From NCBI GenBank assembly GCA_963693305.1, contig OY855906.1, positions 5,638,501 to 5,702,500 on the forward strand: 64,000 nucleotides of DNA. Direction: 5' to 3'. The notes beneath the pieces are model-generated. The model worked only from the letters and a program-made list of their open reading frames with translations, was not told the origin of the DNA and ran no database searches. Made by a program: the position numbers and the translations under genes. The DNA is from Meandrina meandrites. Lineage: Eukaryota; Cnidaria; Anthozoa; Scleractinia; Meandrinidae. Below are positions 20,077 to 31,300 of the stretch, piece by piece. Numbering within the stretch: position 1 is the stretch's first letter; the number at the start of each line of letters is the position of its first letter.

Positions 20077-22365
20077 TCACTGCTCGTCTTCAAAGGAATT
20101 GTTTAATTCTTCATTCTCTCCTTCATCCTCTTCTACCTCTTCATCTTCTGCATCCATGTCAAACAGCCGGACATTTCTCTGTGACACTGACAACACACAT
20201 GAGACCTTACGAGTTCCACTAACAGACAAAGAATTTGCCCTCATTCCAATCAGCTTCCGATAATGGGTAATTCTCGGTCCTACATTGATGGCTGGAGGTT
20301 CCGATATTTGATTGAGGTATGTTTGTTTGACTTGCGCAACATCTAAAAAGTCGCTTTCTTCAAGCCATCGATAAGGGACTTGTGCCAATATTGAGAGCCT
20401 CTCATCATCTTCATCTTCATTGCCACTGCTATCTACTTTCTGCTGCTGGAGCAAAACTGACAAATGTTCTGAGTCATAAAACATCACATCCAAAAAAGAG
20501 TACTTCATTGGTTCTGTGTCACATGGTAAGTGGTCAACACAAATTCTTGCCAAAAATAACCTGGGTTCATTTGTTGCAATAGAAACAATGCACAGTTTAT
20601 TATCATCGGGAAAGACTACAAGTTGACGCAGAGGGCATCCAGTTGAGTTCTGTGCTACACGAAGAGAGACTTCCTCGTTCTTGCTTATCTCGCAAAGGGG
20701 GAGACAATTCCAACAAAAGATTGATTTGCTTATAGCACTTATTGGTTCTGCAAATGCTTTCTTGACGTGTTCATGGAGTTGTGCAGAAAGACTGACAAGA
20801 GAATCAGTTGACTTATCAGGTATGAGCAGGGGACTTGATCTTAGCGTTGGATGACTCTCTACAAACTTTGTCCAGTCGTTGTTTCCAAATGGTGGCTTTA
20901 CTGTAAGCGGCTTGGGGTCAAAATATTGACCTACTCTCTCCAGAGTAAACTTTCCTTGACTGTTAACCACAAGCTGATCTTGAATGAAGCCCGACACAAG
21001 CATAACTTCTTGCTGACTCCGCTGTTTCACAAAGTCTGGAATTTCGGCATCAGACAAACTCAGGATGACATAATATAGCCATTGAAAGAATGCTTTGAAG
21101 CTCTTCAGGCCCGTTTCAATGACAAGGACAAGTTCTTGTGTTTTCAGCATAATGGAACCAAGACTTGCAATAATTGTTTGGATGTCAAACTCAGAAAGAC
21201 CCAAAACACCAAACTGCTCATACCATCTTGACATTCCATGAATTTCTGTCACATGGAACAGAAGAGATTGCGTGACACACTGCAAGTGCTTTAATGCCAG
21301 ATTTTGTATACTAGTGTAGGAATTTTCAATGCTATGCCCTAGCTTCTTGAGGCCTTTTTCTGTGAGATCGTGGATGAGGAAAGACTGTAGCTCAGGACTG
21401 GTCACACCACGAGTGAGTAATGTTAGAAATTCACCACTGACACTAGATCCGGCTGTCAGTCGCTCGGCTGCAAACTCCGTCAACTTGGTGTCCATCTCCA
21501 GGAGTATGTCCTCCCAAGCATCTGACATGGACTGCAGCGTGTTGTCGAAGTAATCCATCAGACAGGCAACCTCGCCCATTTTCTTGGCAACAACTGCAAG
21601 TTCATGACCTCTTGTGGATAACAATCCAGTGTCGTACAACACTAACGACACAGCTTGTTTATCTGATCCAAGCACCGGTGACTTGACAATGGCTGAGAGT
21701 ACCTTCAAATCACGTGACACATAAACACTGCTTATTTGAGATTCAGAATGTTGCTGCATGACATCCACAGTATTCAGTGAAGCACACAAGAAAATACCAT
21801 AAAGCAACAAATGTGCCTTGCCTCTATCATCACCGACAACCAACACGCTCAACTCCTCGGGTAGACACTTGAGCTTTTTGGGATCCTCTGACTCTTCTTG
21901 CGAGGCTTCCTTGGAGAATAGAGCTCCAGTAGATTTCGGCAGGTGTGATAGGGAAGGAAGATACAATTCTGATTTTTCTACAAAAAACGGAAAGTTTTTC
22001 TCAGATGTGTCACCGTTTGATACTTTCACCTTTTCTTCTTCTATCCAATCCAAGGACGTTGGCGTCGATCCGATTTCGGTTTTATGAGTACATTCAGCGT
22101 TTTCGATGTCGAATAACTTTATTTTACCATCGTTGAAAGCAACAGCTAAAAGTTTGCCGTCGGGTCTCCAAGCGACTGAAAGAGCTCGACCTTCGGCAGT
22201 AGAAATCGACCACACTCGCTTCCAAGATAATCTCTGAAGCCACACCTCACCCTCGACTGTCACGATAGCAAGCAAATCCATCTTTGGGGACCATTTTTGA
22301 AAAAGAATTTCCGCAGAACACGGTTTGTCTTCGAGCTGCCGAAATGAACCGCACACTCCCGCCAT
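20077..22365 (-). CDS. ANAPC4: Anaphase-promoting complex subunit 4, single exon, 762 aa
   Basis: APC4 is a scaffold subunit of the APC/C ubiquitin ligase that drives exit from mitosis. The open frame runs 790 codons from 22449, but I place the start at 22365 (MAGVCGSFRQLED, context AAAATGGCG), because the homologous region begins there and the 28 upstream residues (FLRWRPKV...) look like promoter sequence. The N-terminal WD40-like part contains WRPDGKLLAVAFNDGKIKLF near residues 60-80. The long helical APC4 domain follows, with MSDAWEDILLEMDTKLTEF and GLKKLGHSIENSYTSIQNL near residues 280-360. Near the C-terminus GTRKVSCVLS..QRNVRLFDMD matches the family and is followed by an acidic tail. 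Length compares with about 808 aa in vertebrates. No intron interrupts it, unlike its multi-exon neighbours and the vertebrate gene. Confidence 0.95.
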   Translation of the reverse strand: MAGVCGSFRQLEDKPCSAEILFQKWSPKMDLLAIVTVEGEVWLQRLSWKRVWSISTAEGRALSVAWRPDGKLLAVAFNDGKIKLFDIENAECTHKTEIGSTPTSLDWIEEEKVKVSNGDTSEKNFPFFVEKSELYLPSLSHLPKSTGALFSKEASQEESEDPKKLKCLPEELSVLVVGDDRGKAHLLLYGIFLCASLNTVDVMQQHSESQISSVYVSRDLKVLSAIVKSPVLGSDKQAVSLVLYDTGLLSTRGHELAVVAKKMGEVACLMDYFDNTLQSMSDAWEDILLEMDTKLTEFAAERLTAGSSVSGEFLTLLTRGVTSPELQSFLIHDLTEKGLKKLGHSIENSYTSIQNLALKHLQCVTQSLLFHVTEIHGMSRWYEQFGVLGLSEFDIQTIIASLGSIMLKTQELVLVIETGLKSFKAFFQWLYYVILSLSDAEIPDFVKQRSQQEVMLVSGFIQDQLVVNSQGKFTLERVGQYFDPKPLTVKPPFGNNDWTKFVESHPTLRSSPLLIPDKSTDSLVSLSAQLHEHVKKAFAEPISAISKSIFCWNCLPLCEISKNEEVSLRVAQNSTGCPLRQLVVFPDDNKLCIVSIATNEPRLFLARICVDHLPCDTEPMKYSFLDVMFYDSEHLSVLLQQQKVDSSGNEDEDDERLSILAQVPYRWLEESDFLDVAQVKQTYLNQISEPPAINVGPRITHYRKLIGMRANSLSVSGTRKVSCVLSVSQRNVRLFDMDAEDEEVEEDEGENEELNNSFEDEQ

Positions 22366-22589
22366 TTTGGAAATTCGAATCACGACCGCTGACTTGCAAA
22401 CTTTTGGTCTCCAGCGCAGAAACGAGGTAACCGCGCGAAAGCGAGGCAACCGAGTTCGGCCATCAAGGCGTTCTTAGGAACGAAAGCAGTAAGCGGGAAA
22501 AGGCTAAATGAAATTGTCTGACGATGTGGTTATTGTTGTGTCTACCACTTATGGATGTAAGAATGTAGCTGCGGGTTTCCCAGCGAATA
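22366..22589. promoter_or_regulatory. Divergent promoter of ANAPC4 and ARMC2
   Basis: The two start codons are only 224 bp apart and face away from each other, so both promoters must share this CG-richer interval. No TATA box is evident. ATGs upstream of the ARMC2 start, such as the one at 22508, lie in another frame. Confidence 0.75.
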
Positions 22590-25500
22590 ATGGACTCGCC
22601 GCTGAAGCAGAAATCGCGCAAAGGCGACAAGGCTTCCAGCCGGCCTTTCTACGCAGCCGAAGGGCCAACGAGTGCAAATATTGTCTCGGAAGCGAGATCT
22701 TCTCTTCGTTCGTTGGACACCAAAAGACCTTTCACGCCAGTGGAATCCAAAAGAACATTATTTGGAGGTAGCTCTGTGAAGCCTTACGAAGGGAGACCGC
22801 CATCTGCATTCAGGTAAATTTGGTGCAATTACTTTTGACAGCGCGCTATGCCCGATGTCCTGCGAATGTTTACTGTTGATGAAGGCTGTTTGCGCTAATG
22901 TGTGGATTGTTGGTTTATTCCATTATCGCTGTGTTTATTGTAAGTATTGCAAATGGCAAAAACAGATCTAACGTTTTTCAGGTCGTTGGAGCCCTCACAG
23001 TTCATGTTTAACCTCAAAATTAATATCCAATATGCAAGTCCTCGATTTCCAAGAGCGAGGGCTCATTAAAATATGCACACTTGAAAATTATATACAGGTG
23101 CAAGGTGTATTTTCTAGATTCTTAACTGTCAGACGTTAAGACTCCAGAAAGGATTATATCTGTCTACCTTGTAAAGCAAGGAAGAATAGAAACTTGCTTT
23201 TATTGTTACCTAATATTGACATATGATTGTATATTGTAAAGTAGCCATTTGTTAAGAAAAAAAAAGTGATATCGGGGCACAAATTTCGACAAAACAGATT
23301 TGGTTAATTGTCTTTGTGAAAAAAAGTTTACAGTAATAAATGATTAAGTTCTAGCAGTTAGGTCCTTTACAACTAAATTAATATTAATACATGTATGCAC
23401 ATGTTAACCTCCAATGTAACAGAACCTTTCAAACTTTCAATCAGCCAAAAAGCACTACAGTATTTAGTTAAATTTTTATGACTTTTCAGTGCTTTCAATA
23501 AGCACAGACAGCCGACAAAAAGTGTTGGTTACTTTGCTCGGAGAAGTCGGCTACTATTTCCCCTAAATTGAAGTAACTAGTGAAAGATCCTTTCAAACCC
23601 TGTTGATGCAGTCGGCTACTCTATTCTAACCAGCTGACTTCTTCAAATTTTATTGAAACCCCTGCTTTTTAAAGATGCTGAATAAAACATGTCTAAGCCT
23701 GAGCTAAGAAAGGATAAGAGTTGCTGAGAGTTCAAACAAAGTTCAGAGTTGATAAGAGTTCTCATTCTCACTTGGTCCGGAACTCTCATGCATGCTCATA
23801 GACTCTCATGCACTCTCATCTGCTGTGAACATGCTTGAATTTTTTATGAGAGTTTCTCTCTTTTGTAGTCACTTTTAACGATTCTTGATGATTTCTTTTT
23901 CTCATTTGGCCTGAGCTGATGATAGTTTGTAAGAGTCGATGACAGTCAACTCTCATCAACTTTCATCCTCATTTGACCCAAAGCATAGCTATATACAGTG
24001 TATACTGTCTCTTCCCATGGGTGACCAATGCATTTTCATGTTCATTTATCTGTGTTTGAATAAAATTCTGTTAATTTGCCCCTACACCCTACCTCCTCAC
24101 CCTACCCAGGGATGTAGCTAAGAAAACGCTAAGCCGGCTCATGATGATGAACAAGCCCACCTGGTTTTTCTGGCGTTCACAGCCCTAAAAGTTTAAAAGT
24201 CTTTGTTTTCATGTGAAATTTCAGCTGGATTTAAGTTCTCTTTCAGCCGGTGAAATTAGCCAGCAGCCGGCCCTTAGCGACAACCCTGCCTACCCCCTTT
24301 GAAAGAGATCCCTTTGAAAGAGATCCTGTATCTAATATGAGCCTATAGACTTAGAACTAGCTCTAAAGAAAGACGTAACCCAAACTTCCAATAATAAGAA
24401 GAAGTCTGCATCAGGCCAAGTGCCCTATACTACCATAGATTGTCATGTTTTCAAGCAAGTGGGAGTATTTCTACTACCCCCCTCCCCTCCTGTATAGAAT
24501 CCTAGTCCGTTGTAGGACTACCTCCCAGTATTATGTTTGCCAGTATCCATTTATACACCTTGGTGACGAGAGGTTGTGAGCTGTCAGGGTAAAGTGTCTT
24601 GCTCAACATGAACACAGTGCAGTAACCACCCTCTCCTTTATCAGGACACGAACCCAGACCACTTGATTCGTAGTCCAACACACTAACCAATAGGTCATAG
24701 CACATTCCACACTTCTGAAAAATTAATAAGCCCCCTATTTCAGGGCAGATCCAGTATTTTTCTTAGGAGGGGTGCACATTCAGGATTTTTCTTAGGAGGG
24801 GGTGCACATAGGTTTTTTTTTTGCAGTATACCAGTTGTATTAGAAAGCTACCAGGTACCCGGTCATCTCGGGGGGAGGAGGGGAGGAGGTGGACGTTCCC
24901 CCTAGATCCAGGTACCCGGTCATCTCAGGAAGGGAAGGAAGGTGCACCTTCCCCCTTAGATCTGCCCCTGTATTTACATTGTAGAGCTTGTCTATTTTGC
25001 ATGTATTTCTTGTATAGGCTCATTTTCATGGATAAATGAATTTCTTTCCAACAGGGCATTTATGCAATCATTTTACCTGTGGATGTTTCCGTGTGGACCT
25101 AATGACTTAGTCTAAGAGGCAATCAAAAGTCCTTAAATGTTTTCAAGAAAAATAGAAATAAAACCATCTTTTTCTTGCTAACAGCTTAGGCAGTTACCAG
25201 TCTGAAGGAGAATCCTCCCGCCCCCCGTCAGGAAGAAGGCTCACTCCCATAGAAAATGCTCCACAGATTCCTGAGGCTATTGTTCCCTCCCCACCATCTG
25301 GAGTGGTAAGTTTTTTCTTGACAATTTTGCTTTGTTGAAGGTTATTACTCCTTCGATGTGTATGAAAAATGACATTTTCTTTACATTTGTTCAATTTTAT
25401 TTACATAAACAGGTGTTTTTATGGCTTCTGAATTTTTCTATTTAATATCTAATTTCTTTTTCACTCTAAGTTGTTTTCTTTAGCCCGCAGGAAAAGCCAG

Positions 25501-28280
25501 GAGACCTCTAAGATCATCATTACCTGGTCCTGTTGAAGAATTAAATGCTGAAAAGCTCAATCAAAAGCTGTATAAAGTTGCCATAGGGCAACAAGATAGA
25601 GAAGCAAGACCTGAGCTTCCTCCCTCTCCACCAAAGAGAGGGTCTCTTTCTAGTACTCCTCCCAGTTTGGGTGAGCCCCTTCAGGGTAACTCAGCAGAAA
25701 TATTACCAACACCACCTGCAGTTTCAAGAGATGTCACTGTAGCAAAAAGAGTAAGAAGTGGGCCAAAAGAGCGCAGTCCACCAGTCGTTGATTCTATTAC
25801 TCGTGTCAAGAGTGGTCCTCTGGAACGTGGAGATCCTATTGGAATGTCAAGTGAACAGACTGTTGGCCAGACCTCTCCAACTTCAGGGAGGTCAAAGAAA
25901 AAACCGAGTGAGAGAGGTGGAAGTGGAGATAAAAGACGGAAAAAGCCGCAAGTAGAAGAAGATAAACCGAAAGATGAACTAGTTTTGTATTATGAGGAGC
26001 ATGTTAAACCTTTGCTTGCTCAAATGGAGGAAAAGTTTGCAGAGAAGAATGCTAAGGATCTTTGTCAAGATTGTTTGAAACTGTGGAATGCTTTAGAAAA
26101 GAAAGGTTTAATTGGAAAAGCCAGTGGAAGCTTTTCTGCGCGAAGAAGAGGGGAGATCTTACGGACAATTTTTAAGTTCTTGGATCTCACTGATCCAAGA
26201 TTAATCCTGAGACTTGGCAGGTTGATTCTTTCGGTAAGCAAAATTTTATTTTTGTAGCTTCAATTCACTCTCTATTCTTGATTACCAGGCTCCAGTTTAA
26301 CTCTGGGGAGCTTACTATTTAGCCAAAAATCAGGAAATTTTGGTTTGAAGTCAAATGGAAAGGCAGCTTTCTGGAAAATCTGTTGAAATTGTGGACTTCA
26401 TTTCATTCCAGCTGGTACAAGGCATCATAAAATTCTATACCATTTGTTAATTTCCCCTGTTTCCTGTCTCCCATCAAAGAAGAAGAATAAGTTGAAAAGC
26501 TACTTTGCTTTACTTTGTTCAGTGAAGTAGGCTACTTTTTACCTTTAATTGACGTAATTTACCAGAAAGATTCTTTCAAACAGTCCATTACTCTACTCAA
26601 ACCAGCTGCTTACTTCAAATTTTATCAAAAGCCCTGCTGGAAACTAAATGGTAAGTGCCATCTCTTTCATTGGTGTTGCTGTTGTTGGAAAAACATTTAC
26701 CATTATTTAATGGTCATTCCAACCAGTTTATTCTGCCAAATGGTAAAAACCCCTGGTTTCCATTACATAAAGTGGCTAGACGATATACCAAATGGTTGCC
26801 TGCCAATTTTATGTCAGTAAAATCTTTTTGTTACTTCTTGCTGTGTGGAAAATTGAGCAGTTGTTTTCCCAAATTTTTTTGTAAGTGCAGAGTCTTGTCC
26901 CTTGAACTGTATTTCTTTTAGTAAGCACCAAAACTGCAGACTCTGGCCAGTTCCAAATTGAAAGTCCATGATTAACAGATTTTTATCTGATTTGCTAACA
27001 GTTGAAAATGAGCACTAGAATCACATGCTTGAGAAATCCGAACCAGCCGAAGGTCATGTTCAGGGTATTTCTACTTACGTTGAAAGCACAATCTGACCAT
27101 TTCTTTGTTTCTATAATTGCAGATGAAAGTAACTGGAAATAATTTAACCAACGTGTGTATGGTTGTGTACAGAGTGGCTAAAACAGAGAAGAATGATCAG
27201 TTATTTCTTGAAGAGGACATTCTTAGTAAGATTCATAGCTCTTGTTTCCAGAGCTGTATTAATTTGTTGCATGATCTTGTAGCCCATAACGTTCAACATT
27301 ATTTTCTTCTTTTTTTTCTCAGAATGTTTAGTAGACACAATAAAAAGCTGTGAAATAGGAAGTCATCATGATGCACTGGTATATACCGCTGGAGCTATGA
27401 AACATCTCTCCAGTAACAATCCTACAGCCCAAAAAGAGCTGGTTTCTCTTGAGGCCATTGAGGGTTTAGCATTGATTCTTGATGCCATAAGTAAAGATGT
27501 AAGTACATTAATTTATTACAATGCGACTACTCGAACCCAGCCACTTGGAACAAAGTCATCCAATCAGGAGAGCTTTCTTTAATTTCTTTTTGGAAGAAGT
27601 GAAGAGCTTTTAATTAAAGACCTCTTTTGACAGATCAAAATGTTTTCATTCACCTGAATATACAATATTACAGAAAATGCACAACCAATACATGCATGGT
27701 AAGTTAATTTATCACTTTACTTCATTTTATCAATCAGATAGTTTGCAAGATGTGATTGGTCATTTCATGGGCCATTTACAGCTCACTGTATGAGAGTTAT
27801 TACAAAAATCAGATTACCCATGTTTATTTGGTCCTGGCCTACATTCTTTGAATGTAGCCAATAAAATCCAGGCAAAAAATTGCTCTGGGCCTCACACCAC
27901 TTATTAAATGAAAGGTATATACTGTATAGTACTATTAATAATTTAATTTTTGTGTTGTGTTAGGTGTTGATGTCCATGAAAGGGAATTCGCAATTCACCA
28001 GTTTGCTTATTCAGGTACATGTCCCTTTTTTCCAATTAATTGTGAACTTACAAATTATCAGCTATTAAAAAAAACCTTGAGATCCAAGACTTAAAAGTTC
28101 ATGACTTCCAATATGAAATGCAGGTGACAGGAGCACTGCGAAATCTTGCCGATGTTTTTGGAGCCAAAGAGCTTTTTATCAGCACTGGTGTAGTGAGGAA
28201 CTTGGCCATAGTTCTGGGGCCTTATTCATCTGATGGTGATGTAGCGTGGAATGTGTGCCGAGCATTAAGGTAATGTCAGA

Positions 28281-28370
<90 letters not shown>

Positions 28371-31300
28371 TTTATTTAAGTGTCAGGGTAGGTATTTAGC
28401 TTACAGAAGCTAATTGGGGACACTACTACGTTACAATATATTAAGATTTAAAATATACAGTTAAAAATAGGAATTAAGAATTAATTGGGTACACTAGGCT
28501 ACTTTACAATAGAAATAAATAAACTTGAGGTATAATGATTAGCTTATATCCATGTTTAACCTCTGCAGCAGTGGATAAAAACCAGACTGGTGGACATAAA
28601 AGGCTCTTGTGGGAGTGTATGTGGTTTCAGCTATGTTTATAAGGGAAATTCCAGCTGGTGACTGGGACAAAATTCAAGAAACAAAACCAAAATGGCGCCA
28701 CCTAAAAATGTATTGTTCGCGACTATCATAGCTTTGTTGGCTCTTGTCGCTTTACCAATAAAGCTAATTCAAATAATTTTGAAGTGGAAATGCAAACATG
28801 GCAAAATTATGCCATTTTGGCCACCCTGTTGCGAAAGCAAAGCTAATTTGTCAAAAAAGATTTGCCCCAGTAGCCGGGCTGAAGTGCTTACATGTACCGG
28901 TATATGGGAAAATTTTCATCCAGGTTGCTGAGATCTCAGTTGTAGAAACCAAGATCTTGGTAACCAGGCTTTCGTTTCTTTTCCTTCTCATATGAACACA
29001 TCGAAAATTTCACAAAGGAAATAGGAGTGAGGTGAGATCTCAGTAACTGGGATGAAAATCTCAGTGGCCCGGTCAACTGGGCTCATATGAAGAGGCCCTT
29101 GCATGCGTCACTGGCTTATAAGGGAGTGGGGGGGGGGGGGGGGGGAGGGGGAGGGACCAGGTTCTGCCTTTCCCACAGGGTTTTACTGGTTTGCAGGATC
29201 TTTGTAAGGTATAATAATTATACCCACAGAGACTGTCCATAAAAGAGTTTTTGTTGGTTGATCACTTATTAATTCTCTTTGTGTGCATGTCCACACATAA
29301 AACCCAGTGAATGCCAGCGTTCCTTGCCTTCCACTAATTTTATCACCTGCCCCCGACTCCATCCTTGCCCCTTAATCTCCTGCTCATTTGAGCATCTCTG
29401 TGTCTCTGTGTCTCTGTGGGTCTCTTATCCCCATCTGTACCATAAGAAAGGAGTTCTACAGATGTGGCCGATCCATCTCCATCTGCAATGTTTCACTTTG
29501 AGGAAGACAGGCCATATACAAGTCTTTTTCCATATTTCATAATTAAAAAACAAGTTTTAATTAGTGACTGTCTTTTTTGTTTGCTTTACCACAGCAAGCT
29601 TACATTGTACACAGATTGCTGCAGTGAACTGTTGGACAATGAGTCTTGCTCTTGGCTCAAGGCATTGTGCAAGATATTATCAGACTACGAAAAGAAACAG
29701 GTATGTACCTTGACATAAGGAACAAATCTCTCAAGACACATCTGGGAGTCAAGAGAATCTGCCTTAAATAGCATGTGGCAACAGAACTTGTCATGCAACA
29801 CCACTAATAAATTTAATTCTCTGACATTGATGTTGGCAATTTAAACATAACTTGCTACATGTATGTCCAGATTTGAAATTTATTTCATGGTCTTTAGTAA
29901 TTGTTGGAACTTTTTTAGAGCTAAATTTATTTTTTAATCTTTCAGGATTTGGTTGTCCGGGCCTGTTTTATTTTGGGCAATTTAACATCCAAGAGCGAGA
30001 AAGTCCGGGAAGCTGTTTTCTTTGATGAGTCCTTCATGGCTGTCTTACTGTCTGTTATGCAGACATACTTCAACCTGGAGATGGAGGTTTGGCTGTTTTT
30101 CTTTTGCCGAGTAAAACAAAACAAGACAATCTTGTATGTATTGCATTCACTGATTAATTATTTACTCGATCTTGTTGGACTATTATTATAATTATAGATC
30201 ATGATTATTGATTATTATACATAAAACACTACGATGCCTCATTTGTCTGTTTATTATGGTTCAAGGTACTGAAAAATGGGCCCTCAGCTGAAGAAAAACA
30301 ACTGAATGGCGAAAACAAAGGCCCTGACAAGAATGAAGATGTCTTGATTAAGGTTAGTTTAAAAAAAAGGGTGAGGAAAATAATATTGAATATTGAGACT
30401 TAGTTTACTATGTTCTGATCCAGTTTCAGTCACTGAAAAGTTGACTTTTTATGTTGCATATGCATTGGAAATTTAATAACTGTTGTCCTCCTAGTTTCCA
30501 GGCTGAAAATTTGGTTTTCCAGTGCTACTTTAATACTGTTTTCCTATAGAAGTCTTACACATTTTCCCTTCAAACTCTTACAAACTTCGAAGCAGCAAAA
30601 ACCAGAAGTGGTGTTGGATTTTTGCATTTGACCACTGTGAATAGAAGAAGGCATTTAGCACTCATGGTTGAATTGTAGGTTAAGTCTGTGTTTGAGCCTG
30701 TAGTGACCCATCAGAAGACCCTGGCATTCCAATTCCAACAAGCGACAAAACGTTGCGAAAGCAGATAGAATGAAATTACAACAAAAGGCAACCTTTCTCC
30801 CTCGTGGGAGATGCAAATGGTGTTTTCTCATGATAAAGTTATAACAAATATTGGTAATACTCTTGATATTTTCAGGCCATCAGAGTAATTGCCAACCTTT
30901 CAATCAGTCCAGAAGCTGGTGCAGGCATTGCTGCTAATGAAGCATTAGTTGACGTGTTGATCCAGATTCTTGGTATGTTAACTTAATTGGCTTTCAGTAA
31001 CAAGCAAACACTGCTCAATGAATTTCTACTTAATAGTTATTAGAAAGTTACATTATGTTGATCACCTTGCACCATGATGGGTTAAGTGCTTATAAATTTT
31101 ATGATAATTTATTATTAACAAGTTATTTTTTGTGGATTATTACAGATGTGAAAGATGCAAACACCAGTGAAGAGCTTGTCTTGAACACAGTTGCTACTCT
31201 TAATAACCTGTCTTTTTACAATGACGCTGACAGTGTTGTACAACAGAGACAGGTTGAGATTACCGAGAGTAAGTTAAAGTTGTACATTATTAAGTTTTAC

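Noticed and set aside
22366..22449. 28 extra N-terminal codons of ANAPC4
   Set aside because: Not similar to the family, and the ATG at 22365 has the stronger context; the extension falls in the shared promoter.
22440..22480. Possible RFX X-box for the flagellar gene ARMC2 (GTAACC ... GGCAAC)
   Set aside because: Half sites are about 12 bp apart, far more than the 1-3 bp spacing of an X-box.
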